DNA of 64,000 nt from positions 1 through 64,000 of the forward strand of contig JBBRNL010000002.1 of NCBI GenBank assembly GCA_038230335.1, given 5' to 3'. Shown here piece by piece: positions 9,383 to 16,708 of the stretch. A model generated the notes under the pieces. It had not been told where the DNA came from. It made no database searches and was given only the letters and a program-made list of their open reading frames with translations. The position numbers were made by a program, and so were the translations under genes. The first letter of the stretch is position 1. Every line of letters starts with the position of its first letter. The stretch is from JBBRDU01 sp038230335. GTDB taxonomy: Bacteria > Verrucomicrobiota > Verrucomicrobiia > Chthoniobacterales > UBA10450.

Positions 9383-9526
9383 TTGGCGAAAATCGGTTCA
9401 GCGGAGCGGGAGTTAAGATGGAAGCCGCGCCGCAAGTTTGAGGAAGGTCTCGCGGAGACAATCGATTGGCCCATCCGCAACGAGTCGTGGCGGCATCCGC
9501 TGCTCGAGCGGGCTGGGCTTAATTGA
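9383..9526 (+). pseudogene. Remnant of the 3' end of rmlB-like gene (copy 1)
   Basis: An open stretch ending at TGA (9524-9526) reads ERELRWKPRRKFEEGLAETI, then DWPIRNESWRHPLLERAGLN. This matches the pattern of the RmlB C-terminus (ELGWKP...FEEGL..TV.WY..N..WW.PL). The rest of the enzyme is absent and there is no start codon in a sensible place. Assignment is by motif recall without a database search. Confidence 0.6.
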
Positions 9527-9547
9527 ACAGAGACCAATCTTCGCCAG

Positions 9548-9719
9548 CGGCGGCGATGGGACCGACATTAGTGCCTACGGGCGGCCGCTTTATCGACAGG
9601 AATACCTGGCCGGAACCGATCCGCTCGATCCCACCAGTGGATTGCGCATCATCGCTGTCGCGCGCACTGGGAACGATTTCGTTGTCACTTTCGCCACGGA
9701 GCGAAGCGTTCTGCCGTAA
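9548..9719 (+). pseudogene. Remnant of the C-terminal module of a Verrucomicrobia secreted protein
   Basis: The frame ending at the TAA 9717-9719 reads RQEYLAGTDPLDPTSGLRII followed by a beta-strand-like tail. The EYLAGTDPLDP.S turn is the hallmark of the module seen intact in the 5410-6366 gene (there FVAGLNPLDGS). The acidic loop before it is degraded (GGDGTDISAYG). The upstream part of the gene is missing. Confidence 0.6.
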
Positions 9720-9743
9720 GCTTGCCCAAACGGATCAAGTGCT

Positions 9744-9827
9744 CCGATCAACAATCACTTCTGGTGGGAACCGTTGCTCCAGCGGACGGGAAGATATGAA
9801 GCCGACAGAATCCTGGCGAAATATTAG
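9744..9827 (+). pseudogene. Remnant of the 3' end of rmlB-like gene (copy 2)
   Basis: The frame ending at TAG 9825-9827 reads NNHFWWEPLLQRTGRYEAD then RILAKY. The ..N..WW.PLL.R.G pattern parallels copy 1 at 9383-9526 (RNESWRHPLLERAGLN), which suggests a second, different RmlB C-terminus. Only about 28 codons remain. Confidence 0.45.
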
Positions 9828-10056
9828 CACAGACGGACCAGGATCCGTTTCGAGGTGTATATCTGTGTTTCGATTGTGTTAATGAGTGGCTGACGGTCCT
9901 GCTGCCAGCAACCGGAATTTCTTCTTGAAATCGTTAGGCACAGCTGCGCACAATGAAGGCAGCCTCAGCCCGCCAGATAACTCCGCTCCGTTTCTTTAGG
10001 ATAGTTTCGCGCCGGCCTTATCGAAAGAGACTCTGGCTTAACTCGGAGGTCTCAAT

Positions 10057-12909
10057 ATGAAACTGACAGTTCCCCTTGGTGCGCTCGCGGCGATTTTGTT
10101 GCTCAGCCTGTCGACCCTGTGCGGACAATCCGCGCTGGACGGTTTCGATCCGAACGCGAATGGCGCAGTTCGAGCGGTCGCCGTTCAACGGGACGGAAAG
10201 ATACTCATCGGTGGCGATTTTACGACGCTCACGCCTAACGCCGGCGCGACGATTTTCCGCAACCACATGGCCCGGCTGAATGTGGATGGGACGCTCGACA
10301 TGTCCTTCGATCCGCGCCCAAATGCGACGGTCCGTAGCATCGTGGTGCAGTCGGATGGCAAGATTCTTATCGGCGGCGATTTTACAGTACTCAGCGCCCT
10401 ACCGAGGATTTTACGCAACCACATTGCCCGGCTCGATGCCACGACCGGCTTGCCCGATTCGTTCGATCCGAACGCGGATAATGTTGTCCGTTCAATCGCG
10501 CTGCAGTCGGACGGCAAGGTTTTGGCAGGCGGCGATTTTACCACGCTTTCGCCCAGCGGCGGAGCGGCGGTCACGCGCAACCGCATTACCCGGGTGAACT
10601 CGGACGGCACGCTCGACACCGCCTTCAACCCGAGCGCGAATGCTTCTGTCCGTGCTATCGCGCTGCAGGCGGGGATTCTAGCGGGTGGCGATTTCACGAA
10701 GATCGGCGGAGCGACGCGCAATAACATCGCCCGGCTCAATCCCACGACTGGCTTGGCCGAATCGTTCAACCCGAATGCGAACGGCCAGGTCGATGCCATT
10801 TCGGTGCAGGCGGACGGCAAGATCTTGACGGGTGGCACGTTCACGAGCATCGCCGGACAGACACGCAACCGCATCGCCCGGCTCAATGGGGTGACCGGAG
10901 CGGCTGAATTGTTCAATCCGAACGCTGACGGTGAAGTCGATGCCATCGCGGTGCAGGCGGACGGCAAGATTTTAGCGGGCGGCACTTTCGTGAATATCGG
11001 CGGGCACCCGCGCCATAACCTCGCCCGCCTCGATGCCACGACCGGAGCGGCGGATGCGTTCCAAACGCCAAACGGTGAAGTCGATGCCATCGCGGTGCAG
11101 GCGGACGGCAAGGTCCTGGCGGGTGGCACATTCACGAGCATCAACGGACGGACGCGCAACTTCATCGCCCGGCTGGAAGCCGATGGCAGGCTCGATCAGA
11201 CGCTCAATCTCAGCACCGTCGGCGGCTCTGTTGACGCCATCGCCGTTCAAACGGACGGCAAGATTCTCATCGGAGGCAGCTTTAGCACTGTTTTGGGCGT
11301 GACGCGCCACAACATTGCCCAATTGAATACGGACGGCACGCTCGACACTACTTTCATCGCGAGCGCGAACGATTTTATCATTGCCATCGCGGTGCAAGCC
11401 GACGGCCAGATTTTGGCGGGCGGCGCTTTCACCAGCATGGGCGGAGATCAGCGCAACCACATCGCTCGGCTCAACGCCGTGACTGGCTTGCCTGATTCGT
11501 TCAACCCGAACGCGAATGGCCTTACGAACGTTGAGGTTGAAGCCATCGGCGTGCAGACGGACGGCAAGATTCTAGTGGGCGGCAATTTCGAGAACATCGG
11601 CGGAGCAACCCGCCATAACATCGCCCGGCTCGATGCCAGCACTGGCTTGGCTGATTTGTTCAACCCGAACGTGAACGGCTTTAACAGCGGTGATATCGCT
11701 TCCATCGCGGTGCAGACGGACGGCAAGATTTTAGTGGGTGGCTCTTTCACGAGCATCGGCGGACAGGCCCGCAATAACATTGCACGGCTGAACGCGGACG
11801 GCACGCTCGAGGCCGCTTTCCATCCGGAGGCAACCGGGGCGTCCTCGCCACGGGTTCAGGCCATCGCGGTGCAGGCGGACGGCAAGATATTGACAGGTGG
11901 CACGTTCACGAACATCGGCGGAGCGACGCGCCATAACATCGCCCGCCTGATTCCGACGAACGGAATTGCTGACAATTCATTTGACCCGAACGTGAGCGGT
12001 TTTGTCCTTTCCATCGCGGTGCAGGCGGACGGCAAGATTTTAGTGGGCGGCTTTTTCACGAACATCGGTGGACAGTCGCGCAATAACATCGCCAGGCTCG
12101 ATACCACCGGCTTGGCTGATTCGTTCAACCCGAATGCGAACAGTGAGGTCGAAGGAATCGCGGTGCAGGCGGACGGCAAGATTTTAGCGGGCGGCTTTTT
12201 CACTAACATCGGTGGACAGTCTCGCAACCTTTTCGCTCGCTTGACCAACGACACGGGTGCGCTGCAAAACGTGGACGTGACGCAAACCAGCATTACCTGG
12301 ACGCGCGGCGGCTCCAGTCCGCAATTCGCGCGCGTGACCTTTGAGATTTCATTCGATAATGTGAATTTCAATCTCCTGGGGGACGGCACGGCCGCCGGCA
12401 GCAACTGGATTCTGACTGGCTTGAGCTTGCCCGCCGGACGTAACTTCATCATCCGTGCGCGCGGTTTTTATCGCAGCGGCCAGAACAACGGCTCGGAGAG
12501 CATCACGGGATCAAGGCGGAATACGTTCTTCCCCGGGAGCTTCGTGATTGGCGATGGTAATGCAGTCATCGGCCAGCGCGTGGTCTTTTGGGGCGCGCAA
12601 TGGGCGAAATGGAATTCCTTGAGCGACGGCCCTGCGCCCGCCAGTTTCAAAGGCTTCGCCAGTTCCACGAGTACTAATCCGCCGGAATGCGGAGGCACGT
12701 GGCAGAGTGATGCCGGCAACAGCTCGGCGCCACCAGACGGCCTCCCGGACAGCCTTGATGTGATTGTGGCGAGTTCGATCACCAAGTCAGGCGGCGTCAT
12801 CTTGGGCAACATCCCCGAGATGGCCGTCGTCCAGGCGGATCCAGGTTACGATTCCAATCCAGGTCACGCCGGAACCGGCACGGTCGTGTCGGTGAGCTGC
12901 GGCAGATAA
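10057..12909 (+). CDS. Secreted beta-propeller protein with 14 delta-60 repeats
   Basis: A 950-residue exported protein (signal peptide to about residue 24, STLCGQ). Residues 36-730 are 14 tandem units of 47-54 residues matching the delta-60 repeat (TIGR02608): IAVQ.DGKIL.GG.FT.I...RN.IARLN..G..D..F.PNAN. Fourteen units would make two seven-bladed propellers. The fourth unit has lost three residues at the DGK position. After a fibronectin-like stretch (about 735-820) comes a C-terminal domain with VVFWGAQWAKWNSLS, ECGGTWQSDAGNSSAPP, VIVASSITKSGG and NPGHAGTGTVVSVSC, a module shared with other secreted proteins of soil bacteria and of unknown function. The ATG follows a GGAGG site at the right distance. 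Confidence 0.92.
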   Translation: MKLTVPLGALAAILLLSLSTLCGQSALDGFDPNANGAVRAVAVQRDGKILIGGDFTTLTPNAGATIFRNHMARLNVDGTLDMSFDPRPNATVRSIVVQSDGKILIGGDFTVLSALPRILRNHIARLDATTGLPDSFDPNADNVVRSIALQSDGKVLAGGDFTTLSPSGGAAVTRNRITRVNSDGTLDTAFNPSANASVRAIALQAGILAGGDFTKIGGATRNNIARLNPTTGLAESFNPNANGQVDAISVQADGKILTGGTFTSIAGQTRNRIARLNGVTGAAELFNPNADGEVDAIAVQADGKILAGGTFVNIGGHPRHNLARLDATTGAADAFQTPNGEVDAIAVQADGKVLAGGTFTSINGRTRNFIARLEADGRLDQTLNLSTVGGSVDAIAVQTDGKILIGGSFSTVLGVTRHNIAQLNTDGTLDTTFIASANDFIIAIAVQADGQILAGGAFTSMGGDQRNHIARLNAVTGLPDSFNPNANGLTNVEVEAIGVQTDGKILVGGNFENIGGATRHNIARLDASTGLADLFNPNVNGFNSGDIASIAVQTDGKILVGGSFTSIGGQARNNIARLNADGTLEAAFHPEATGASSPRVQAIAVQADGKILTGGTFTNIGGATRHNIARLIPTNGIADNSFDPNVSGFVLSIAVQADGKILVGGFFTNIGGQSRNNIARLDTTGLADSFNPNANSEVEGIAVQADGKILAGGFFTNIGGQSRNLFARLTNDTGALQNVDVTQTSITWTRGGSSPQFARVTFEISFDNVNFNLLGDGTAAGSNWILTGLSLPAGRNFIIRARGFYRSGQNNGSESITGSRRNTFFPGSFVIGDGNAVIGQRVVFWGAQWAKWNSLSDGPAPASFKGFASSTSTNPPECGGTWQSDAGNSSAPPDGLPDSLDVIVASSITKSGGVILGNIPEMAVVQADPGYDSNPGHAGTGTVVSVSCGR
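10162..12243 (+). repeat. Tandem DNA repeat array encoding the 14 propeller units
   Basis: Units of about 141-162 bp, similar at DNA level, especially the segment around GTGCAGGCGGACGGCAAGAT, which recurs almost unchanged in many units. The high identity of units 5-7 and 10-14 suggests recent duplication or gene conversion within the array. Long antisense frames across it are by-products of the periodicity. Confidence 0.85.
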
Positions 12910-12917
12910 CGCACTGC

Positions 12918-12945
12918 GGAGGGCGGGCCCATTGCCTCCTTTTTT
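12918..12945 (+). terminator. Likely intrinsic terminator of the propeller gene
   Basis: GGAGG at 12918 pairs with CCTCC at 12935, with a 12-nt GC-rich loop, followed directly by six T. The stem is short (5 bp), so strength is uncertain, but it lies 9 bp after the stop codon. Confidence 0.55.
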
Positions 12946-13024
12946 GGGCGCCTTTGATTCGACCGCTTTTGTCTTCTCAGTTTCATCTGGGCTGATAGAA
13001 GTTCTCTCACTTTTGGGGTCTTGA

Positions 13025-13900
13025 ATGGCGACTAAAATATTAATCATCGGAGCAGGCGGGCGATTAGGCGCCGCCTTGGTGGGCGCATTCCGCGGCCAAT
13101 TTGCGGTCACGGGCCTGACTCATTCCGAAATCGATATCGGCGATTTCGATGAACTGGAACAAATCTTGGGACGGGTCAACGTGGACGTGGTGATCAACTG
13201 TGCGGCCTTGACCAACGTGGATCTCTGCGAAGAGCAGGCAGACGAAGCTTTCCGCGTCAATTCCAGCGCCCCGGAGTTGCTCGCCCAAATCTGTCAAGAC
13301 AAGGGGGCACGCTTCATCCACTTCAGCACAGATTACGTATTTGATGGAGCCAAAAACGTTCCGTACCTCGAAGAAGATGAGGCCAGCCCCCTCAGCATTT
13401 ACGGAGAGTCGAAGCGGGAAGGAGAAGAAAATGTGCTCGGTGTGAACGAGCGCCACCTGGTCATCCGCGTCTCGTGGGTCTTTGGACCCGATCGTCCAAG
13501 CTTCGTCGACAATATCATTCAGCGCGCGCGAGAGAATCCCCGGGTCGAGGCGGTGGTGGACAAATTTTCCACGCCAACCTACACGCGTGATATCGCGGCC
13601 ATGCTCCCCCGTTTTTTCCCGCCCGACGTCGGAGGAATTTTGCATTTCGCGAACGACGGCCAATGCAGCTGGCAGGAGTATGCCCAGCATGCTCTCGACG
13701 TCTGTCACGAAGCTGGCGTTCTTTTGAAAGCGACCACGGTGGACGCGGTCAAGCTTGGCGATATGCAGAGTTTTGTCGCTCGCCGTCCGGTTTACACCGT
13801 GCTGGCGACCGACCGTTACACGGAAATTACGGGCGAAAAGCCACGTTCTTGGCGTGACGCCGTCACTGAATATGTTAAGGATAGGTATTCCAAAAAATGA
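13025..13900 (+). CDS. rmlD: dTDP-4-dehydrorhamnose reductase
   Basis: A 291-residue member of the extended short-chain dehydrogenase family that reduces dTDP-4-keto-L-rhamnose with NAD(P)H, the last step of dTDP-rhamnose synthesis for surface polysaccharide. The nucleotide-binding GAGGRLG is at residues 9-15, STDYVFDG at 101-108 and the catalytic Tyr126/Lys130 in SIYGESK. Length fits the family (about 290). The partner genes rmlA, rmlB and rmlC are not in the window as intact genes, although rmlB-like remnants lie 3.2-6.5 kb upstream. The stop overlaps the start of the DUF1573 gene (ATGA). Confidence 0.93.
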   Translation: MATKILIIGAGGRLGAALVGAFRGQFAVTGLTHSEIDIGDFDELEQILGRVNVDVVINCAALTNVDLCEEQADEAFRVNSSAPELLAQICQDKGARFIHFSTDYVFDGAKNVPYLEEDEASPLSIYGESKREGEENVLGVNERHLVIRVSWVFGPDRPSFVDNIIQRARENPRVEAVVDKFSTPTYTRDIAAMLPRFFPPDVGGILHFANDGQCSWQEYAQHALDVCHEAGVLLKATTVDAVKLGDMQSFVARRPVYTVLATDRYTEITGEKPRSWRDAVTEYVKDRYSKK

Positions 13901-14598
13901 AAACGCACTTCTTCCTTGGACTCTTCTCTCTTTGCCTCTGCGCCAGCCTTCGGGCTGAACTGAAATGGGATCAAACCGTCCTGGAACTGCACCCCGGCCT
14001 CGGGGACAAGGAAGCGGTTGGTCACTTTAAGTATCAGAACATCGGAAAGACGCCGGTTCGTTTTAAGTCTGTTCGCACTTCGTGCGGTTGCACCGCAGCA
14101 CAGTCGCAGACGGAAGAAGTGCCACCGGGCGATAAGGGTGAAATTACGGCCACTTTCAAGATTGGTGATCGCACCGGTACGCAGATTAAAACGGTCACGG
14201 TGGAGACCGACGATGCCTCGCATGCGACCACAGTGCTGACTTTGAAGTCGGTCCTGCCCGAGATGCTCGCCCTCAATCCGAGTTTCGTTTTTTGGACGGC
14301 CGGGGAGGAGGCGAAATCGAAAACGATCGTCGCCAAAGCGGGCAAGGATTTCGCGGCCAAGAACCTGACCGTAACTTCGTCCAACCCAGACTTTCTCATC
14401 AAGGTCGAACCGTCTGATTCGGCCGGTCAATGGAAAATCAACGTCCAGCCGAAGCAGACGGCCCGAGCCATGGCCGCGGCCTTAACCATTCGCCCGGACT
14501 TTCCGAAAGATGCGCCCAAGATGTTTTACGCTAACGCCAGCGTCACCGGTGCTCCCGTCATGCCACCGCCGGTGGCGAAAGCGCCCGTCCCGAAATAG
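13897..14598 (+). CDS. DUF1573 secreted protein
   Basis: A 233-residue exported protein (signal peptide about residues 1-18). Residues 30-110 form a DUF1573 domain, an immunoglobulin-like fold: GHFKYQNIGKTPVRFKSVRT, then SCGCTAA and VPPGDKGEITATF. The CGC motif is the family signature. A second beta-sandwich follows (about 115-220) and the tail is Pro/Ala-rich. The ATG overlaps the rmlD stop by 4 bp, so it is probably translated from the same message; the rhodanese gene follows 3 bp after its stop. The biochemical role of DUF1573 proteins is not known. Confidence 0.88.
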   Translation: MKTHFFLGLFSLCLCASLRAELKWDQTVLELHPGLGDKEAVGHFKYQNIGKTPVRFKSVRTSCGCTAAQSQTEEVPPGDKGEITATFKIGDRTGTQIKTVTVETDDASHATTVLTLKSVLPEMLALNPSFVFWTAGEEAKSKTIVAKAGKDFAAKNLTVTSSNPDFLIKVEPSDSAGQWKINVQPKQTARAMAAALTIRPDFPKDAPKMFYANASVTGAPVMPPPVAKAPVPK

Positions 14599-14601
14599 CC
14601 G

Positions 14602-15036
14602 GTGAAATCTTGCGCCGCGCGACAAGCTCTGCTGCTGGTGGCGCTCGCCTTTTTGCCAGGGATCGGACAGGCGATCTATTTTCGCGACAAGGTTTCGTGG
14701 CAATCACCCGTGCCGGCTTCGGAGTCTGTCACGGCGGCGCAGGCGCGTGCCTGGGGAGGCGATGTGCTCTGGGTGGATGCGCGGCCGGACCCAGAATTTG
14801 CCAGCGATCATATCCCGGGTGCCGTGCCATTAAATGAAGACCGCTGGAATGAGCTATTTCCGCAATTCCTCGGAACGTGGGCGCAGGGGAAGAAGGTGGT
14901 GGTGTATTGCAGCAGTCAAAGCTGCAATCTGAGCCGCGATGTGGCGGTTCGGCTGCGCAAACAAACGCAGCCAGCCATGCAAAACGTATTCGTGCTGGAA
15001 GGCGGCTGGGAAGAATGGCTCAAAACCAGGAGATGA
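14602..15036 (+). CDS. Membrane-anchored or exported rhodanese-domain protein
   Basis: 144 residues with GTG start, 3 bp after the DUF1573 stop. A hydrophobic N-terminus (ALLLVALAFLPGIGQAIYF) should act as signal or anchor. The rest is one rhodanese domain: LWVDARPDPEFASDHIPGA, then VVVYCSSQSCNLS with the expected catalytic cysteine in the active-site loop (a second Cys lies four residues on), and VFVLEGGWEEWL. Rhodaneses move sulfane sulfur or serve in redox relay. Together with the Cys-rich DUF1573 and MauE-like neighbours this suggests a periplasmic thiol-related unit. Confidence 0.88.
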   Translation: MKSCAARQALLLVALAFLPGIGQAIYFRDKVSWQSPVPASESVTAAQARAWGGDVLWVDARPDPEFASDHIPGAVPLNEDRWNELFPQFLGTWAQGKKVVVYCSSQSCNLSRDVAVRLRKQTQPAMQNVFVLEGGWEEWLKTRR

Positions 15037-15113
15037 ACATCGAATTCAGCGGGTGTGCTCTTCCGTTCCGCGTTGAGCGTTTAGCGTCGGGCGTTCGGCG
15101 TTTGTTTTAAGAT

Positions 15114-15548
15114 ATGGCCAGTCGCTTGCCTATCGTCTGGCGCATCGTCGATTTCATCATCGGCGGTCTTTTCATTTACGCCGGTGTCATCAAAGCGCTC
15201 GATCCAATCGGTTTCGCTAACGATATCGATAACTACAAGACTCTCCCCTGGGCCATCAGTGTGCGCTTCGCATTCTATCTGCCCTGGCTCGAGATCTTGT
15301 GCGGACTGGCCCTGATTGCGCGCCGTCTTTATCTCGGGGGCCTGGTCATTTTAACTGGCCTTATGTCCGTCTTCATCGTGACTAGCATTGTGGCAAAGGC
15401 GCGCGGCCTTGATGTGACATGCGGTTGCTTCGGTCATGTCAGCCAGAACCTCAGCTTCACATGGCATCTCGTTCTGGACTTTGTGATTTTTGGCGCACTC
15501 CTCGCTCTTTGGTTCGCGCGCCGAACCGCACGCTCCTCGCCGTCGTAG
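15114..15548 (+). CDS. MauE/DoxX-family redox-associated membrane protein
   Basis: A 144-residue four-helix membrane protein. The first helix contains the DoxX-like FIIGGLFIYAGVIKALDP; helices 2-4 follow at about residues 50-70, 75-97 and 110-138. Between helices 3 and 4 is VTCGCFGH, the cysteine pair typical of the MauE branch, whose members support disulfide or thiol chemistry (MauE is needed for methylamine dehydrogenase maturation). It lies 77 bp after the rhodanese gene on the same strand; the three genes are likely functionally linked. Confidence 0.85.
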   Translation: MASRLPIVWRIVDFIIGGLFIYAGVIKALDPIGFANDIDNYKTLPWAISVRFAFYLPWLEILCGLALIARRLYLGGLVILTGLMSVFIVTSIVAKARGLDVTCGCFGHVSQNLSFTWHLVLDFVIFGALLALWFARRTARSSPS

Positions 15549-15600
15549 GTAACGCGCTCCGTGGTTCATGCCGGATACTTGGTGTCGCGCATCTGAATGG

Positions 15601-15638
15601 GTGAGATCCTTCGCCGTCTTCGCTGGCTCAGGATGACA
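15601..15638 (+). repeat. Half copy of the palindromic intergenic element
   Basis: This matches the right arm of the full elements at 56329-56454 and 63585-63720 (GAGATCCTT.GCCGTCT, then GGCTCAGGATGACA). The left arm is missing or very decayed. It lies in the 158-bp gap between the MauE-like gene and the acetyltransferase. The remaining gap contains runs of short GCGTT/ACGTT-like repeats. Confidence 0.7.
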
Positions 15639-15706
15639 AATCTTCGCGTTGACTGCGGAATGGGCGTTGGACGTTCTGCACTGCACATTCGACGTTTGCT
15701 TCTGCG

Positions 15707-16192
15707 ATGAAGATTCGCCCCGCCACCGAAGCAGATCACGCTGCAATCTGGGAAATGTTCCATGAAGTCATTTCGGCCGGGGACGTGTTCGCCTTCGAGC
15801 CAGACATGTCGCGCGAGGACACTCTGGCGTTTTGGTTCGGGACGGGCAAACACACGTACGTGGCCGAGCAGGACGGCCGGGTTTACGGCAGCTACTATAT
15901 TAAGCGTAATCAGGAAGGCGGTGGCTCTCACGTCGCCAACGCTGGTTACATGGTTTCGGCGGACGCGCGTGGGAAACAGATTGGTTATGCCATGGGCGAG
16001 CATTCCCTGGGCGAAGCCCGGCGTCTCGGTTTTCGCGCCATGCAGTTCAACTTCGTCGTGGCGACTAACGAGTCGGCGATTCACCTGTGGAAGAAGCTGG
16101 GATTTGAGATTGTCGGCACCCTGCCCGGCGCCTTTCGTCATCCGCAGCAGGGTTTGGTCGATGTTTACGTCATGTTCCGCTCCCTCCTGTAG
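15707..16192 (+). CDS. GNAT family N-acetyltransferase
   Basis: 161 residues with the GNAT fold: MKIRPATEADHAAIWEMF at the start, motif A around VSADARGKQIGYAMGEHSL (the RG.G.G acetyl-CoA loop, here RGKQIG), and the N-terminal half of motif B in NESAIHLWKKLGFEIVG. The substrate is unknown; length and the C-terminal GTLPGAF pattern resemble phosphinothricin/amino-acid N-acetyltransferase-like members. It stands alone on its strand. Confidence 0.9.
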   Translation: MKIRPATEADHAAIWEMFHEVISAGDVFAFEPDMSREDTLAFWFGTGKHTYVAEQDGRVYGSYYIKRNQEGGGSHVANAGYMVSADARGKQIGYAMGEHSLGEARRLGFRAMQFNFVVATNESAIHLWKKLGFEIVGTLPGAFRHPQQGLVDVYVMFRSLL

Positions 16193-16283
16193 CCGCGTCG
16201 CTCTGCGACACGTTCTTCTCGCTACTGCCTCGAAACCACAACAGCATTGCCAAAATGCTTTCGCCTGTTGAATCTGAAGGGCG

Positions 16284-16607
16284 ATGCAAACCGTCATTCA
16301 AGTCATCACGACGGGCCGCGGATCTTTGCGGGAAAAGATCATGAAAGATGCGCAGCTCAAGCGCTTCGCTCTGCTTCCGACCGAACATATGCGACCAGGG
16401 CGCCCGCACGGGTGGGCCAAGATTCACAGCGCGGACGACGCGCACGGCGCCATCAATATGGAATGGCACGCTCGCAGCGGCACCCTCATCTGCCGGGTGG
16501 TCACGAAGAGTGGGAACAAACCGAACTCAATCATCGGGCATTTCATCGACTACCTGCTGGCCCGCCACCAGAGCCGCATCCTTTCGATCCACATCATGCG
16601 GCGGTGA
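16284..16607 (+). CDS. Small conserved-looking protein of unknown function
   Basis: A 107-residue basic protein. After a helical N-terminus (LREKIMKDAQLKRFALL) it has strands that read like a real fold: GAINMEWHARSGTLICRVV, then a helix IIGHFIDYLLARHQSRI and a final strand LSIHIMRR. No transmembrane segment or known motif is seen. Competing frames on both strands lack such structure. I do not recognise the family. Confidence 0.6.
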   Translation: MQTVIQVITTGRGSLREKIMKDAQLKRFALLPTEHMRPGRPHGWAKIHSADDAHGAINMEWHARSGTLICRVVTKSGNKPNSIIGHFIDYLLARHQSRILSIHIMRR

Positions 16608-16708
16608 GTCTTTGGACTGAGTGATCCTAATCGTACTCGAGCTTTTGAGGCCGAGGCTCGCATCAGGCGGTTCGGTGAATCGCCCCTACCTTTGAAGACT
16701 AAACGCCA

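Larger units (their letters stand above)
9127..10056. other. 930-bp gap holding three decayed gene tails
   Basis: No intact gene is seen between the divergent beta-helix and beta-propeller genes. The first 250 bp should hold the promoter of the beta-helix gene. The middle (9383-9827) contains three short in-frame remnants listed separately. The last 200 bp lead into the beta-propeller gene, whose ATG at 10057 is preceded by a clear GGAGG ribosome-binding site. The patchwork suggests repeated recombination and gene loss at this spot. Confidence 0.6.

Noticed and set aside
10185..11165. 326-codon antisense frame, and several shorter ones, across the propeller repeats
   Set aside because: These are shadows of the tandem coding repeat; the sequence is repetitive in step with the delta-60 units and has no independent features.
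10162..12243. CRISPR-like periodic repeats
   Set aside because: The period is about 150 bp, it lies inside one long reading frame with protein-level repeats, and there are no spacers or cas genes.
13064..13708. 214-codon minus-strand frame opposite rmlD
   Set aside because: rmlD has all family motifs in the plus strand; the antisense frame shows no structure of its own.
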